A stretch of DNA of 64,000 nucleotides from ZC4RG20 sp036381515 (GCA_036381515.1 DASVCR010000034.1:1-64000); one strand, 5' to 3'. Shown: positions 52,487 through 61,790, counted from the first letter of the stretch. Numbers and translations: made by a program. Notes: generated by a model from the sequence alone, not told the origin.

Positions 52487-53551
52487 ATGATCACCGAAAC
52501 CGAGATGCGCGACGCGATCCGTCGCCGGGATGCCGCCTACGAGGGGCGGTTCGTCTATGCCGTCGTGACGACGGGCGTCTACTGCCGGCCGTCCTGCGCG
52601 GCCCGCCCCGCGCGGCCCGAGAACCTGCGCTTCTTCGCGGACGCGAAGGCCGCGGCGGACGCCGGCTTCAGGCCCTGCAAGCGGTGCCTTCCGGACGAGG
52701 CGAGCCCGCGCCTCCCGGATCTCGTCGCGACGGCGCGGTACATCGAGGCGCACAGCGGCGAGCGGCTCGGACTCGATCATCTTGCCGCGCGCGCGGGACT
52801 CTCGCCGTCGCGTTTCCGGCACGTGTTCAAGGCCGCGTTCGGCGTCTCGCCGAAGGCGTATCAGGACGCGGTGAGGATGCGCGAGCTCAAGGCTGCGCTG
52901 AAACGGGAGCAGGACGTGACCGGCGCGATCTACGCCGCCGGCTTCGGCTCGAGCAGCCGGCTCTACGAGGTCCCGGCGCGCCACATCGGCATGACGCCGA
53001 GCGCGTATCGGGCGGGCGGCGCCGGCGAGCGCATCGTTTACGCGTGCCGCGACACGGCGCTCGGCGCGGTGCTGCTCGGCGCGACCGAGCGGGGCGTGTG
53101 CTTCGCAGAGTTCGGCGACGACGAGCGGAGCCTCCGCGAGCGGCTGCGGAGCGAGTTCCCGCGCGCGTCGCTCGAGCCTGCGCCCGGCGCCGAGTCGCCG
53201 GAGCTCGATGCGTGGCTCGACGCGCTCGTCGAGCACGTCGAAGCCGGTGGTCCGCGCCCGGATTTGCCGCTCGATCTCCGCGGGACCGCGTTCCAGATCA
53301 AGGTCTGGCGGTTCCTGCTGCAGATCCCGGACGGCAGCGCGATGAGCTACGGCGAGGTCGCCGCCGGCATCGGCGCGCCGCGGGCCGCGCGGGCGGTCGC
53401 GCGCGCGTGCGCGGCCAATCGCGTCGCGGTGCTCGTGCCGTGTCATCGAGTGCTCCGCGGCGACGGCGGCATCGGGGGCTATCGGTGGGGCACACATCGC
53501 AAGCGAGCGCTGCTCGACGGCGAGCGACGGCGACGAAGCGGCAGCACGTGA
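52487..53551 (+). CDS. ada: bifunctional Ada: methylation-sensing activator and methylguanine methyltransferase
   Basis: 354 residues, the usual Ada length, from the ATG at 52487. N-terminal zinc domain with Cys33, Cys37, Cys64 and Cys67 (VYCRPSC, RPCKRC), one of which accepts methyl groups from phosphotriesters. AraC-type HTH about 80-165 (LDHLAARAGLSPSRFRHVFKAAFG). C-terminal O6-alkylguanine methyltransferase with the acceptor Cys in VLVPCHRVL. It repairs DNA and turns on its own regulon. The stop overlaps the 2OG oxygenase start. Confidence 0.93.
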   Translation: MITETEMRDAIRRRDAAYEGRFVYAVVTTGVYCRPSCAARPARPENLRFFADAKAAADAGFRPCKRCLPDEASPRLPDLVATARYIEAHSGERLGLDHLAARAGLSPSRFRHVFKAAFGVSPKAYQDAVRMRELKAALKREQDVTGAIYAAGFGSSSRLYEVPARHIGMTPSAYRAGGAGERIVYACRDTALGAVLLGATERGVCFAEFGDDERSLRERLRSEFPRASLEPAPGAESPELDAWLDALVEHVEAGGPRPDLPLDLRGTAFQIKVWRFLLQIPDGSAMSYGEVAAGIGAPRAARAVARACAANRVAVLVPCHRVLRGDGGIGGYRWGTHRKRALLDGERRRRSGST

Positions 53552-54264
53552 GCCCGCGGCCCAAGCTCGACGTCGCCCGGCTCGACTGGCCCGCGCTCGG
53601 CCGGGCCCTCGACGAGGAGGGCGTCGCGATCACGCCTCCGCTGCTCGACGGCGCCGCGTGCCGGCGCCTGCGCGAGCGATTCGACGACGGCGGCACCGCC
53701 TTTCGCTCCACGATCGACATGGAGCGCTACGACTACGGCCGCGGCGTGTACCGTTACTTCGACTATCCGCTGCCGCCCGAGGTGCAGGCGCTCCGCGAAG
53801 CGTTCTATCCGCCGTTGGCGGCGATCGCGAACGAGTGGGCGGAGCGGCTGGGCGGCTCGACGAGCTGGCCCGCGACGCTCGCCGAGCTCACCGAGCGCTG
53901 TCACGCCGAGGGCCAGAACCGGCCGACGCCGCTGCTGCTCCGCTACGGACCGGACGACTACAACCGCCTGCACCAGGACCTCTACGGACCGATCCACTTC
54001 CCGCTCCAGGTCATCGTGCTGCTGAGCGAGCCGGGCGCGGAGTTCGACGGCGGCGAGCTCGTCCTCGTGGAGCAACGCGCGCGGATGCAGTCGCGTCCGA
54101 TCGTCGTGCCGCTCACGCAGGGTGCGGCCGCGATCGTGCCCGTGCGCGAGCGCCCGCGGCTCGGCAAGCGAGGCTATCATCTCGTCGCGATGCGGCACGG
54201 CGTCAGCCGGATCCGGCGGGGCAGTCGCATGACGCTCGGGTTGATTTTCCACGACGCCCGTTGA
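53548..54264 (+). CDS. 2OG-Fe(II) oxygenase coupled to ada
   Basis: 238 residues from a GTG at 53548 that overlaps the ada stop. YNRLHQDLYGPIHFPLQVIVLLSEPG contains the metal-binding HxD. A distal His and the 2-oxoglutarate Arg lie in YHLVAMRHGVSRIRRGSRMTLGLIFHDA. It resembles the prolyl-hydroxylase-like oxygenases often found next to ada rather than classical AlkB. Coupling to ada suggests a role in alkylation damage, perhaps oxidative demethylation, which is an inference from context. Confidence 0.85.
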   Translation: MSPRPKLDVARLDWPALGRALDEEGVAITPPLLDGAACRRLRERFDDGGTAFRSTIDMERYDYGRGVYRYFDYPLPPEVQALREAFYPPLAAIANEWAERLGGSTSWPATLAELTERCHAEGQNRPTPLLLRYGPDDYNRLHQDLYGPIHFPLQVIVLLSEPGAEFDGGELVLVEQRARMQSRPIVVPLTQGAAAIVPVRERPRLGKRGYHLVAMRHGVSRIRRGSRMTLGLIFHDAR

Positions 54265-54291
54265 TACGCGTGACGGCCGGGCTGCACGGCC

Positions 54292-54331
54292 ATAAAAAAG
54301 ATCGGCGCACCGACCGAAGCCGGTGCGCCGA
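54292..54331 (-). terminator. Rho-independent terminator of the EF-hand gene
   Basis: TCGGCGCACCG (54302-54312) and CGGTGCGCCGA (54321-54331) form a perfect 11-bp stem. Read on the reverse strand it is followed by TCTTTTTTATG, so it ends transcripts from the EF-hand gene upstream of it. It may also stop readthrough from the oxygenase. Confidence 0.8.
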
Positions 54332-54394
54332 CCCTGCCCCAAGGGATGGACGGGAGAGCCGCGCGCTGCCCGCCCGTCCTCAGGGCGTGCGGCT

Positions 54395-54616
54395 TTACTG
54401 GGAGCCGCCGCTCGTCGCGGCCTGGTACTCGGAGCGATCGAGCGAACCGTCCTGGTTCGTGTCAGCCGTCGAGAAGTCGAGCCCCTCGACCGCCGCAGCC
54501 TCTTCCTGGCTGATCGAGCCGTCCATGTTCGCATCGACCTCCTCGAACGAAGGCGCTTCCTGCGCAAGCGCGGCACCGGCAAAACCGAGGGCCAACAGGA
54601 TGGAAAGCTTCTTCAT
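54395..54616 (-). CDS. small exported EF-hand protein
   Basis: 73 residues: signal peptide (KKLSILLALGFAGAALAQ) and two EF-hand loops, DANMDGSISQEE and DTNQDGSLDRSE, both with Asp/Asn at the usual Ca2+ positions. GGAG precedes the ATG. It is probably a periplasmic calcium-binding protein. It is monocistronic with its own terminator. Confidence 0.85.
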   Translation of the reverse strand: MKKLSILLALGFAGAALAQEAPSFEEVDANMDGSISQEEAAAVEGLDFSTADTNQDGSLDRSEYQAATSGGSQ

Positions 54617-54994
54617 CTGTCACTTCTCCATGTCTCGTTGAACATCGCGGAAGCACTCCGGCTTCCCCTCGCGACCCTTCTTGCAATCGATGTGCCACGT
54701 CGGCGAGGGGCCCGTTAACGCGCGGTCTGCGGGGCTTTCGCGTGCTCTGCAGCGCGTCCGAGGGCTCGAATGTGTCACCCCTGCCCGACGCCGAACGCGT
54801 CGCGGCGCTCCCCGGATGCGGCGAAACGCTGCGGGGGCGGGACGGACGGGGGTGTTGCCGCTGGGCGGCAGGTCCGGCCATATCCGACGCGTGGGCTCGC
54901 GCCGCTGCCGCGAGGGCTGTCGGGCCGACGTCGCTTGCCCGGGTCCGCGACTGCTGTACGATGCGTTCTCGACAAGATCTTCGGGGAGGAGCTC

Positions 54995-55861
54995 ATGACG
55001 CGCGCAGTGCCACAGAAAATATTGCGCGGACAGCGCACGTTCGCCGTGCTCGTCGGTGTGATCGCCGCTGCGACGACGCTCGCCGTGCCGGGGCGGCTTT
55101 ACGCCGAGACCGTGCTGATCACGGGCGCGAACTCCGGCATCGGCCTCGAGTTCGCGAAGCAGTATGCCGCGAAGGGCTGGACGACGATCGCGACGCACCG
55201 CCGGCGGGAAGTCCCCGAGTCGCTCGCGGCGCTCGCCGAGGAGTACCCGAACGTGCGCATCGAGACGCTGGACGTGACGAACGTCGAGCAGGCGCGCGCG
55301 CTCGCCGCGAAGCTCGCGGATACGCCGATCGACGTGCTGATCAACAACGCCGGCGTCTACAACGACCGGAGCACCTGCGAGCCTGAAGATGTCTACTGCC
55401 CCGGCGACTGGACGAACCAGTCGCTGGGACGCTTCGATTACGATCTCCTCGACACGATCATGGCCGTCAACATCAAGGGGCCGCTGATCGTCTCGGAAGC
55501 GTTCTACGAGAACGTCAAGGCGAGCGAGCAGAAGAAGATCGTCGCGATCAGCTCGAGCAACGGCACGATCACCGGCGAGCTGCCGCATCCGCGTCCGGGC
55601 GCGACGTTCTACCGGATGAGCAAGGCCGCGCTGAACCGCGAGATGCAGATCGTCGCGTCGTCGGTGAGGCCGGACGGCGTCACAGTGCTGATGCTGAACC
55701 CCGGCCCTACGTTGACGGAGCATCAGGAGTACCTGCGGGGCAATCCGATCATGCTCGAGGTGTCGTTCACGGTCGAAAACATGATCGAGACGATCGAGAA
55801 CGCGACGCTCGAGGATTCCGGGCAGTTCCTGCGCTACGACGGCGAGCCGGAAGCGTGGTGA
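54995..55861 (+). CDS. SDR family oxidoreductase with export-type N-terminus
   Basis: 288 residues behind GGGGAGGAGCTC. The SDR domain starts at about residue 38 (ETVLITGANSGIGLEFAKQY) and contains DVLINNAGVYND, KKIVAISSSNG and the catalytic YRMSK. In front of it is a basic, hydrophobic leader (RTFAVLVGVIAAATTLAVPGRLYAE) resembling a signal peptide or anchor. SDR enzymes need NAD(P), scarce in the periplasm, so the leader is unexpected. The longer in-frame start upstream has no ribosome site. Confidence 0.82.
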   Translation: MTRAVPQKILRGQRTFAVLVGVIAAATTLAVPGRLYAETVLITGANSGIGLEFAKQYAAKGWTTIATHRRREVPESLAALAEEYPNVRIETLDVTNVEQARALAAKLADTPIDVLINNAGVYNDRSTCEPEDVYCPGDWTNQSLGRFDYDLLDTIMAVNIKGPLIVSEAFYENVKASEQKKIVAISSSNGTITGELPHPRPGATFYRMSKAALNREMQIVASSVRPDGVTVLMLNPGPTLTEHQEYLRGNPIMLEVSFTVENMIETIENATLEDSGQFLRYDGEPEAW

Positions 55862-56174
55862 CCGTCGGTCTGGGCAGCGGCCGTTCGAGACGTTCGCTGA
55901 CGCGAAGACTTTCTCCCGCCTCCGCATTTCGCTACAGTTCGAGAACATCGAGAAGACCGCACGCTCGCAGGCGCATGGCCGCGGAGCGGAAGGGGGAGTG
56001 ATGGTGCGTTCTTCGCCGTGCACGGCATCGCGACCGATGCGGCCGGCAACGTCCATACGACCGAGACGTACGGAGGCAAGCGTGTGCAGAAGTTCGTCTA
56101 CTGGGGGCTCGCGCCGTTCCCGGCCTAGAGCCAGGGCGCGCTGTGGCCGCAGCGCGAAGCGTAGGTAGCACGGC
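55862..56174. other. gap holding a gene remnant
   Basis: Only the NHL-type fragment at 55991-56128 (listed separately) is recognisable. The remainder shows no coding pattern or repeat. Confidence 0.5.
55991..56128 (+). pseudogene. C-terminal remnant of an NHL/six-bladed beta-propeller gene
   Basis: This frame reads GAFFAVHGIATDAAGNVHTT then ETYGGKRVQKFVYWGLAPFPA and a TAG at 56126. HGI..D..GN....E..GGKRVQKF is the usual last blade of secreted NHL-repeat proteins (peptidylamidoglycolate lyase-like). No start or earlier blades remain, so only the tail of a deleted gene is left. Confidence 0.6.
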
Positions 56175-57155
56175 ATGATGCCTCGATCGGTTCGCGTCGG
56201 GTTACGACGTCCGCGCTTCTCGATCGCGCTCATGGCGGCGCTTCTTGCAAGTGCCGCGTCGCACGCGCAGGAGGTTCAGCTCTCGAGGGAGACGCTGATC
56301 GCGCTGACGCCGGAGTGGCAAGGGGAGCGTTTCCCGGACGGCCGTCCGAAGGTGCCGGACGACATCCTCGAACGAATGAAACTCGTGACCCTCGAGGAAG
56401 CCTGGGCGGTGCTCCGCAACAACAACTATAAGCACCAGTTCGCGGGCGACTGGCAGCTGCTGAATCCGGAGGGCGTGCTCGTCGGCCGCGCGCTGACGGC
56501 CGTGTTCATGCCGGGCCGTCCGGACGTGCATCGGGCGATTCAAGGTTACGGCATCGCGCATGGCCGCAAGGGCGGGCAGAACACGTGGCCGGTCGAGATG
56601 CTCGAGCCCGGCGACGTCTATGTCGCCGACCAGTTCGGGCTCCGCGAGGACGGCCCGACGATCGGCGACAACGTCGGCAGCGCGATCCACGCGAGGTCCG
56701 GCAACGGCCTCGTCTACGACGGCGCGCTGCGCGACATCGCGGGGCTCAAGGAGATCGAGGGCTTCACCGCGTTCTTCCGCAGCTACCATCCGTCGCATCA
56801 CCTGAACAACCCCGACGGCGAGCTCAACACGACGCTCGTGTCGATCAACGGGCCGACCCGCATCGGCGAGGTCATGGTCATGCCGGGTGACGTCGTGCTC
56901 GGCCGCGACGGCGGCGTGATCTTCATCCCGCCGCACCTCGCCGAGCGCGTCGTGAAGACCTCCGAGATCGTCCGCCTGCGCGACATGTTCGGCCAGCAGC
57001 GGATTCGCGAGGGCGTCTACACGTCTGCGCAGATCGACACGCGCTGGAGCCCGGAGATCGAGCGGGACTTCTCGCAATGGCTCGAGGACCACATCGACGA
57101 GCTGCCGGTGCCGAAGGACCAGATCGAGGAGTTGCTGAGGGAGCGCACGTTCTAG
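56175..57155 (+). CDS. exported RraA/HMG-aldolase family protein
   Basis: 326 residues. A signal peptide (FSIALMAALLASAASHAQ) precedes a full RraA-like domain (about 60-290): GDNVGSAIHARSGNGLVYDG, the Arg-Asp pair in GALRDIAGL, and VLGRDGGVIFIPPHLAERVV. Family members are class II pyruvate aldolases/oxaloacetate decarboxylases or RNase E regulators, all cytosolic. A secreted form is unusual and argues for the enzyme role. A second ATG at 56178 is equally possible. Confidence 0.82.
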   Translation: MMPRSVRVGLRRPRFSIALMAALLASAASHAQEVQLSRETLIALTPEWQGERFPDGRPKVPDDILERMKLVTLEEAWAVLRNNNYKHQFAGDWQLLNPEGVLVGRALTAVFMPGRPDVHRAIQGYGIAHGRKGGQNTWPVEMLEPGDVYVADQFGLREDGPTIGDNVGSAIHARSGNGLVYDGALRDIAGLKEIEGFTAFFRSYHPSHHLNNPDGELNTTLVSINGPTRIGEVMVMPGDVVLGRDGGVIFIPPHLAERVVKTSEIVRLRDMFGQQRIREGVYTSAQIDTRWSPEIERDFSQWLEDHIDELPVPKDQIEELLRERTF

Positions 57156-57170
57156 GTCAGACGGGAAAAC

Positions 57171-57211
57171 GTGTCAGACACCTTTTTCCTGCGGAAAAAG
57201 GTGTCTGACAC
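57171..57211. repeat. perfect 19-bp inverted repeat
   Basis: GTGTCAGACACCTTTTTCC (57171-57189), TGC, then its exact complement (57193-57211). Each arm itself holds the small palindrome GTGTC-A/T-GACAC. It lies 16 bases after the RraA-like stop and ends 2 bases before the GGAG of the next gene. Because of the T run within the left arm it could act as a terminator, attenuator or REP-type element. Confidence 0.8.
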
Positions 57212-57221
57212 AACGGAGATT

Positions 57222-58517
57222 ATGAAGAACGACAAACAACATTCGCGGCGGGCCTTCCTGTCGCAAAGCGCCTGGACCGCCGCAGCCCTGGCCGCGGCCC
57301 CCTCCGCCGTCTACGCGCAGGAGGCCCAGTCCCGCCTCGACGGCGTGAGACCGTACTCCCGTCCGTCGGACCTCGAGATCACCGACATGAAGATCGGCTA
57401 CATCCGCGGCGGCAGCCACCTGTTCGTGAAGATCTACACGAATCAGGACATCGTCGGTCACGGCGAAGGCGCGGACGCCGTGCGCGGCACCGCGCAGCTC
57501 GTGCTCGGCTGGGCGCGGATGCTGCGCGGGCGCAATCCGCTCGACGTCCATCGGCTTTACCACGAGATTCGCACGGCGGGCGTGTTCGGCGGCGCTCAGT
57601 CCGGAATGTACCTCGCGGCGCTCGCCGCGGTCGAGACGGCACTGTGGGATCTCGCGGGCAAGGCGCTCGGCCTGCCCGTCTATCAGCTCCTCGGCGGCAA
57701 GTTCCGCGACCGCATCCGGCTCTACATGGATACGGCCCTCTACCAGACGAACCGGCCGACGCCCGAGCAGTTCGCCGAGCACGCGCAGAAGGCGCTCGAC
57801 TACGGCATGACGGCGATCAAGTTCGACCTCGACCAGGCGAACGATCCGAACAAGTACGACCGCTACAACTGGACGGCGAGCAACGCCGAGGTCGAGCGCA
57901 TGTACGAGCAGATGGCGGCCGCGCGCGAGCAGGTCGGCCCGAGCGTCGACATCTGCGCGGACATGCATGCCCGCTACGATCTGCCGACGGCCAAGCGAGT
58001 CGCGAAGCGCCTCGAGCCGTTGAACCTGATGTGGCTCGAGGAGCCCGTCCCGGCCGAGAATCCGGAGGCCTACAAGCAGATCCAGCTCGAGACGTCGACG
58101 CCGCTGTGCGCCGGCGAGAACCTCTATCTCGCCCACGAGTTCCGGCCGCTGCTCGAGATGGGCGCCGTCGACATCATCATGCCCGACCTTCAGAAGGCCG
58201 GCGGTCTCGGCGAGGGGCAGCGCATCGCGAACCTGGCCGAGCTCTACTACGTGCCGTTCGCGCCGCACATGGTCTCGTCGATGCTCGGCGCGATGGCGAC
58301 CGCGCACGTCTGCGCGTCGGTGCCGAACTTCATGATCATGGAGTGGCAGATCTACTTCCACGAGGACCCGATGTATCGGGAGATCGTCACGTTCGACGGC
58401 CCGATGGTCGACGACGACGGGTTCCTCACGGTCGCCGACAAGCCCGGCATCGGCGTCGAGATCAACGAGGACGGGATGAGGCGCTACGCGACGCAAGGGT
58501 ATCCGTTCTTCGAATAG
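57222..58517 (+). CDS. Tat-exported enolase-superfamily (MR/MLE) sugar-acid dehydratase-like protein
   Basis: 431 residues from the ATG at 57222 (GGAG upstream). SRRAFLSQSAWTAAALAAA is a Tat signal. The barrel has the superfamily residues: Lys in TAIKFD, metal ligands Asp in DICADMH, Glu in WLEEPVP and Glu in LCAGENLY, and the basic His in FAPHMVSS. The D-M-H element is like galactonate/mannonate-type dehydratases. It would dehydrate an aldonic acid in the periplasm. The aldolase-type gene just upstream could cleave the product (inference). Confidence 0.85.
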   Translation: MKNDKQHSRRAFLSQSAWTAAALAAAPSAVYAQEAQSRLDGVRPYSRPSDLEITDMKIGYIRGGSHLFVKIYTNQDIVGHGEGADAVRGTAQLVLGWARMLRGRNPLDVHRLYHEIRTAGVFGGAQSGMYLAALAAVETALWDLAGKALGLPVYQLLGGKFRDRIRLYMDTALYQTNRPTPEQFAEHAQKALDYGMTAIKFDLDQANDPNKYDRYNWTASNAEVERMYEQMAAAREQVGPSVDICADMHARYDLPTAKRVAKRLEPLNLMWLEEPVPAENPEAYKQIQLETSTPLCAGENLYLAHEFRPLLEMGAVDIIMPDLQKAGGLGEGQRIANLAELYYVPFAPHMVSSMLGAMATAHVCASVPNFMIMEWQIYFHEDPMYREIVTFDGPMVDDDGFLTVADKPGIGVEINEDGMRRYATQGYPFFE

Positions 58518-58698
58518 CATCGGCCCCAGCGGGACCACGGGCGCAGCACGCGCGCCTCGCCGACGTGGTCACGTGACCCTCGACCGATCCGGGACGTCGC
58601 CGCCGCAGGATTCACGGCGAGCCCGGATCGACTCCGGCGCCGCGCAGGGCGGATGCTAAGCTTGACGCGCATCGGCGGCGGCTCCACGCTTGCCGCCG

Positions 58699-59763
58699 AT
58701 GGCCGATGCGTTCTCATTCAAAGAGGTCGTCGAGCGCGTGTCGGCGACGCGCCGCTTCCAGCGTCGGCTGTTCACCGCGCAAGCGATCGGCATGGGACGC
58801 CGGCTTGCTCGTCGGCTCTATTGGGCGCTCGGGCTTTTCGCCGCCGTGCTCGTGATCCTCTGGCTCGATCGCGAAGGGTTGCGAGACTACGGCGATGGCG
58901 ACGTGTCCTTCCTCGACGTCGTCTATTTCACGTTGGTCACGATCACGACGGTCGGTTACGGCGACATCGTTCCCGTGACGGATCGGGCGCGCCTCATCGA
59001 TGCCGTGCTCGTCACGCCGGCGCGTCTCGTATTCATCATGATCTTCGTCGGCACGGCTTACGAGCTCGTGCTGCAACGTTGGGTGGAGAGCTTTCGTATG
59101 GAGCGCCTGCAAGCGAAGCTGCACGACCACGTCGTCATATGCGGGTTCGGCGCCGCCGGGCAGATGACCGCGCGCGAGCTGCTCGCCCGCGGCACGCCGC
59201 CGTCTCAGATCGTCGCGATCGACGTCGCCGAGCAGCCGCTCGAGGACGCGGCCGTGCTCGGCCTGATCGGGCTCTGCGGCGATGCGGCGCGCGGCGACGT
59301 GCTCGAGGACGCGGCGGTCGAGCGTGCCCGCGGCGTCGTCGTCTGCGCGGGGACCGACGCCGTGAACGCGCTGATCAGCCTCGCCGTGCGGCGCCGATCC
59401 GCGGCGCGCCTCGTCGTCGCGTCCAAGGGTCTCGACATGCGGCCGATCATGCTGCAGAGCGGCGCGGACGCCGTCTTCTCCGCGTCGACGATCGGCGGCT
59501 ACGTGCTCGCGAATGCGCTCGAGAGCCCGCCCGTGGCCGATCTGCTCGTCGACATACTGAGCGCGAGCGGCGACGTCGAATGGCGCGAGGTGGAAGTGTC
59601 GCCGGAAGAGGCAGGGAAGCCGATCGAGCCGCGGCGGGACTGCGTCGCGATCGCGGTGCGGCGCGGCCCGCGTCTGATCTGGCCGTGGCAGCCGGAGGCC
59701 CGCAAGCTCGAGCCGGGCGATCGGCTCATCGTCGTGCGTGCGACGACGTCGACCGCTTCGTGA
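58699..59763 (+). CDS. potassium channel with TrkA-N (RCK) domain
   Basis: 354 residues. The ATG at 58699 is preferred to a TTG three codons earlier. Helix 1 about 40-55 (LYWALGLFAAVLVILWL), pore with the filter TVGYGDIVP (about 85-93), helix 2 (LVTPARLVFIMIFVGTAYELVL), then an RCK domain (HVVICGFGAAGQMTARELL) and a TrkA-C-like end. A ligand-gated K+ channel of the two-helix type. No neighbour is clearly related. Confidence 0.9.
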   Translation: MADAFSFKEVVERVSATRRFQRRLFTAQAIGMGRRLARRLYWALGLFAAVLVILWLDREGLRDYGDGDVSFLDVVYFTLVTITTVGYGDIVPVTDRARLIDAVLVTPARLVFIMIFVGTAYELVLQRWVESFRMERLQAKLHDHVVICGFGAAGQMTARELLARGTPPSQIVAIDVAEQPLEDAAVLGLIGLCGDAARGDVLEDAAVERARGVVVCAGTDAVNALISLAVRRRSAARLVVASKGLDMRPIMLQSGADAVFSASTIGGYVLANALESPPVADLLVDILSASGDVEWREVEVSPEEAGKPIEPRRDCVAIAVRRGPRLIWPWQPEARKLEPGDRLIVVRATTSTAS

Positions 59764-59947
59764 GCGGTGGCTGTCGGAACCCGACGATGACGGTCGTCGC
59801 GTTGGTCGATGCGCGTCGAGCGAGCACATCGCGGAGCCGGTCGCGCGGAGCTTTCACGTTTCCATTAACCAGAAACGAGAAGATCTAGGAAGAGAATCCG
59901 TAGCGGAGATAGAATATACGCATATCGGCCCCGGGGAGGCCATCGAG

Positions 59948-60670
59948 ATGCGTGCGAAGCTGACCGCCGAGTTTCTCGGCACGTTCTGGCTCGTCTTCGG
60001 CGGCTGCGGTAGCGCGGTGCTCGCGGCTGCGTTCCCGGAGCTCGGGATCGGGTTCGCGGGCGTCGCGCTCGCGTTCGGCCTGACCGTGCTCACGGGCGCC
60101 TATGCGTTGGGGCCGCTCTCGGGCGCGCATTTCAATCCGGCCGTCTCCGTCGGGCTATGGGCCGGCGGGCGCTTCCCCGCGTCCGACCTCCTGCCGTACA
60201 TCGTCGCTCAGGTCGTCGGCGGCGTGGTTGCGGCCGCCGTGCTCTACGTGATCGCGAGCGGCGCGCCGGGATTCGACGTCGCGAACGGCTTCGCTGCGAA
60301 CGGCTACGGCGAGCATTCGCCCGGCGGCTACTCGATGCTCGCCGCGATCGTCAGCGAGCTCGTGATGACGTTCATGTTCCTGATCGTGATCCTCGGCGCG
60401 ACACACAGCCGCGCGCCCGTCGGGTTCGCCGGCATCGCGATCGGCCTCGCGCTCACGCTGATCCACCTCGTCAGCATTCCGGTCACGAACACGTCGGTCA
60501 ATCCGGCGCGCAGCACCGGTCCCGCGCTCTTCGTCGGCGGCTGGGCGCTTGCACAGCTATGGCTCTTCTGGGTCGTGCCGCTCGTCGGCGCCGCGCTCGC
60601 GGGCTTCGCGTACAAGACGCTGCTCGAGTCCCGCGAAAGACCGGATGTCGTCGGCGGCGAGCAGGCTTGA
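59948..60670 (+). CDS. aqpZ: aquaporin Z
   Basis: 240 residues, six membrane helices and the two NPA loops in HFNPAVSVGLW and TSVNPARSTGPAL. EFLGTFWLVFGGCGSAVLAA and TFMFLIVILGATH match AqpZ. It is a passive water channel of the inner membrane. GGGGAGG precedes the ATG. TAGAAT at 59910-59915 may be the -10 box. Confidence 0.93.
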   Translation: MRAKLTAEFLGTFWLVFGGCGSAVLAAAFPELGIGFAGVALAFGLTVLTGAYALGPLSGAHFNPAVSVGLWAGGRFPASDLLPYIVAQVVGGVVAAAVLYVIASGAPGFDVANGFAANGYGEHSPGGYSMLAAIVSELVMTFMFLIVILGATHSRAPVGFAGIAIGLALTLIHLVSIPVTNTSVNPARSTGPALFVGGWALAQLWLFWVVPLVGAALAGFAYKTLLESRERPDVVGGEQA

Positions 60671-60935
60671 GCGGAGGATGTCTTAGAGAATCACGCGCCT
60701 CCCCATGGTCGCGACGGAATGGTCCATCGGGGCGGCGGGTCCTCTTTTCGACGGCAAACGGCGAGATCGAAAGGAGGCACGTTGTCGTAGATGCGAAGAA
60801 CGCGGCGGCGAACGCGGTCGCGACGGCGATTGCGCCGAGCGCGGTCAGCGTCTGCGCAGGTGTGCGGCGATGGAGACGGACCGCATAGCGCGGATCGGAG
60901 AGCAGTCTCCGCACGGTCTTTGCTCCGTCGCTTGC

Positions 60936-61544
60936 TTACTCGCCATCGAGCCCGAGCAGCCGCGCCGGATTGATCTTGTACACCAGCTCGAGATCGCGCT
61001 CGCTGAATCCCGCTTCGCGTAACGCGCGCGCGGACATCACGAACGCATCGGCGAGGTTTGGCGTGCCGGTCAGCCCGCTGTCGCTGCTGATGACGACGTT
61101 CTCGGCTCCGAGCATCCGGATCACGTCGAACGCGCGCTCGCGCGCAGGCCCCGCACGATAGAGCGTGTTCGCAGTGATCTCGATGATGCCGCCGAGCTCG
61201 ACGGTGGCCCCGAGCTCGTCGTCGGAGAGGTAACTGTACTGCTCGCCGAGCAGCGGATGCGTCACGATGATGCGGTCGATGCCGAGCCGGCGCGCTTCGG
61301 CCATGATCATCAGCGTTTCCGCGGGCGTCACGTGGCCCGTCGCGAGCGTGAGGTCGTGCTCGGCGATCAGCGACAGCACCTCGAGCGTCTCGGGCAGAAG
61401 CTTGCCGTTCTCGGAGACGCGTACGAACGGCCGATTCTGGCCGAGATAGTCGACCTCGTGCTCGGAGTCGTGCGTCGGCATCCAGACGACCCGGCCGTAG
61501 CTTCCGATGACGTCGACGAAGTAGCGGACGGCCTGCGGATTCAC
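60936..61544 (-). pseudogene. DUF6282 amidohydrolase-like gene lacking its N-terminal half
   Basis: From a GTG at 61544 the 202 residues match the C-terminal part of DUF6282 proteins: GRVVWMPTHDSEHEVDYLGQ, LATGHVTPAETLMIM, RIIVTHPLLGEQYSYLSDD, NVVISSDSGLTGTPNLADAF, INPARLLGLD. Full-length proteins have about 100 more residues in front, including the metal-binding DxHxH. In this frame a stop occurs about 60 bases upstream (TGA near 61607) and no such sequence is found, so the gene is truncated and probably inactive. Confidence 0.65.
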
Positions 61545-61604
61545 GAAAGCCGGGGCCAGCGCGACTCTCCCGCCGGACGCGCTGGAGCGGCGCGCGGGGC
61601 CGAG

Positions 61605-61790
61605 TCAGCGGCCGGACACCCGCCGTTTTCCTCGGTGCCAAAGCATCGACGCGACCGCCGCGATCAGCGCCGCGAACAGCACGACCAGAAGAATCACGAC
61701 GCCGATCGCCCCGAGAATCCCCTGTACCGTATCCCAAAAGCCGAACGTCGCGACGAGGGCGGCGAGAATGAGCAGGATGATGATGGGCAT
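61605..61790 (-). CDS. small two-helix membrane protein
   Basis: 61 residues: two hydrophobic segments (IIILLILAALVATFGFWDTV and GVVILLVVLFAALIAAVASML) and a basic tail (HRGKRRVSGR). No ribosome site is obvious before the ATG. I do not recognise it. The composition is convincing for a membrane protein, but it could be an unexpressed frame. Confidence 0.5.
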   Translation of the reverse strand: MPIIILLILAALVATFGFWDTVQGILGAIGVVILLVVLFAALIAAVASMLWHRGKRRVSGR

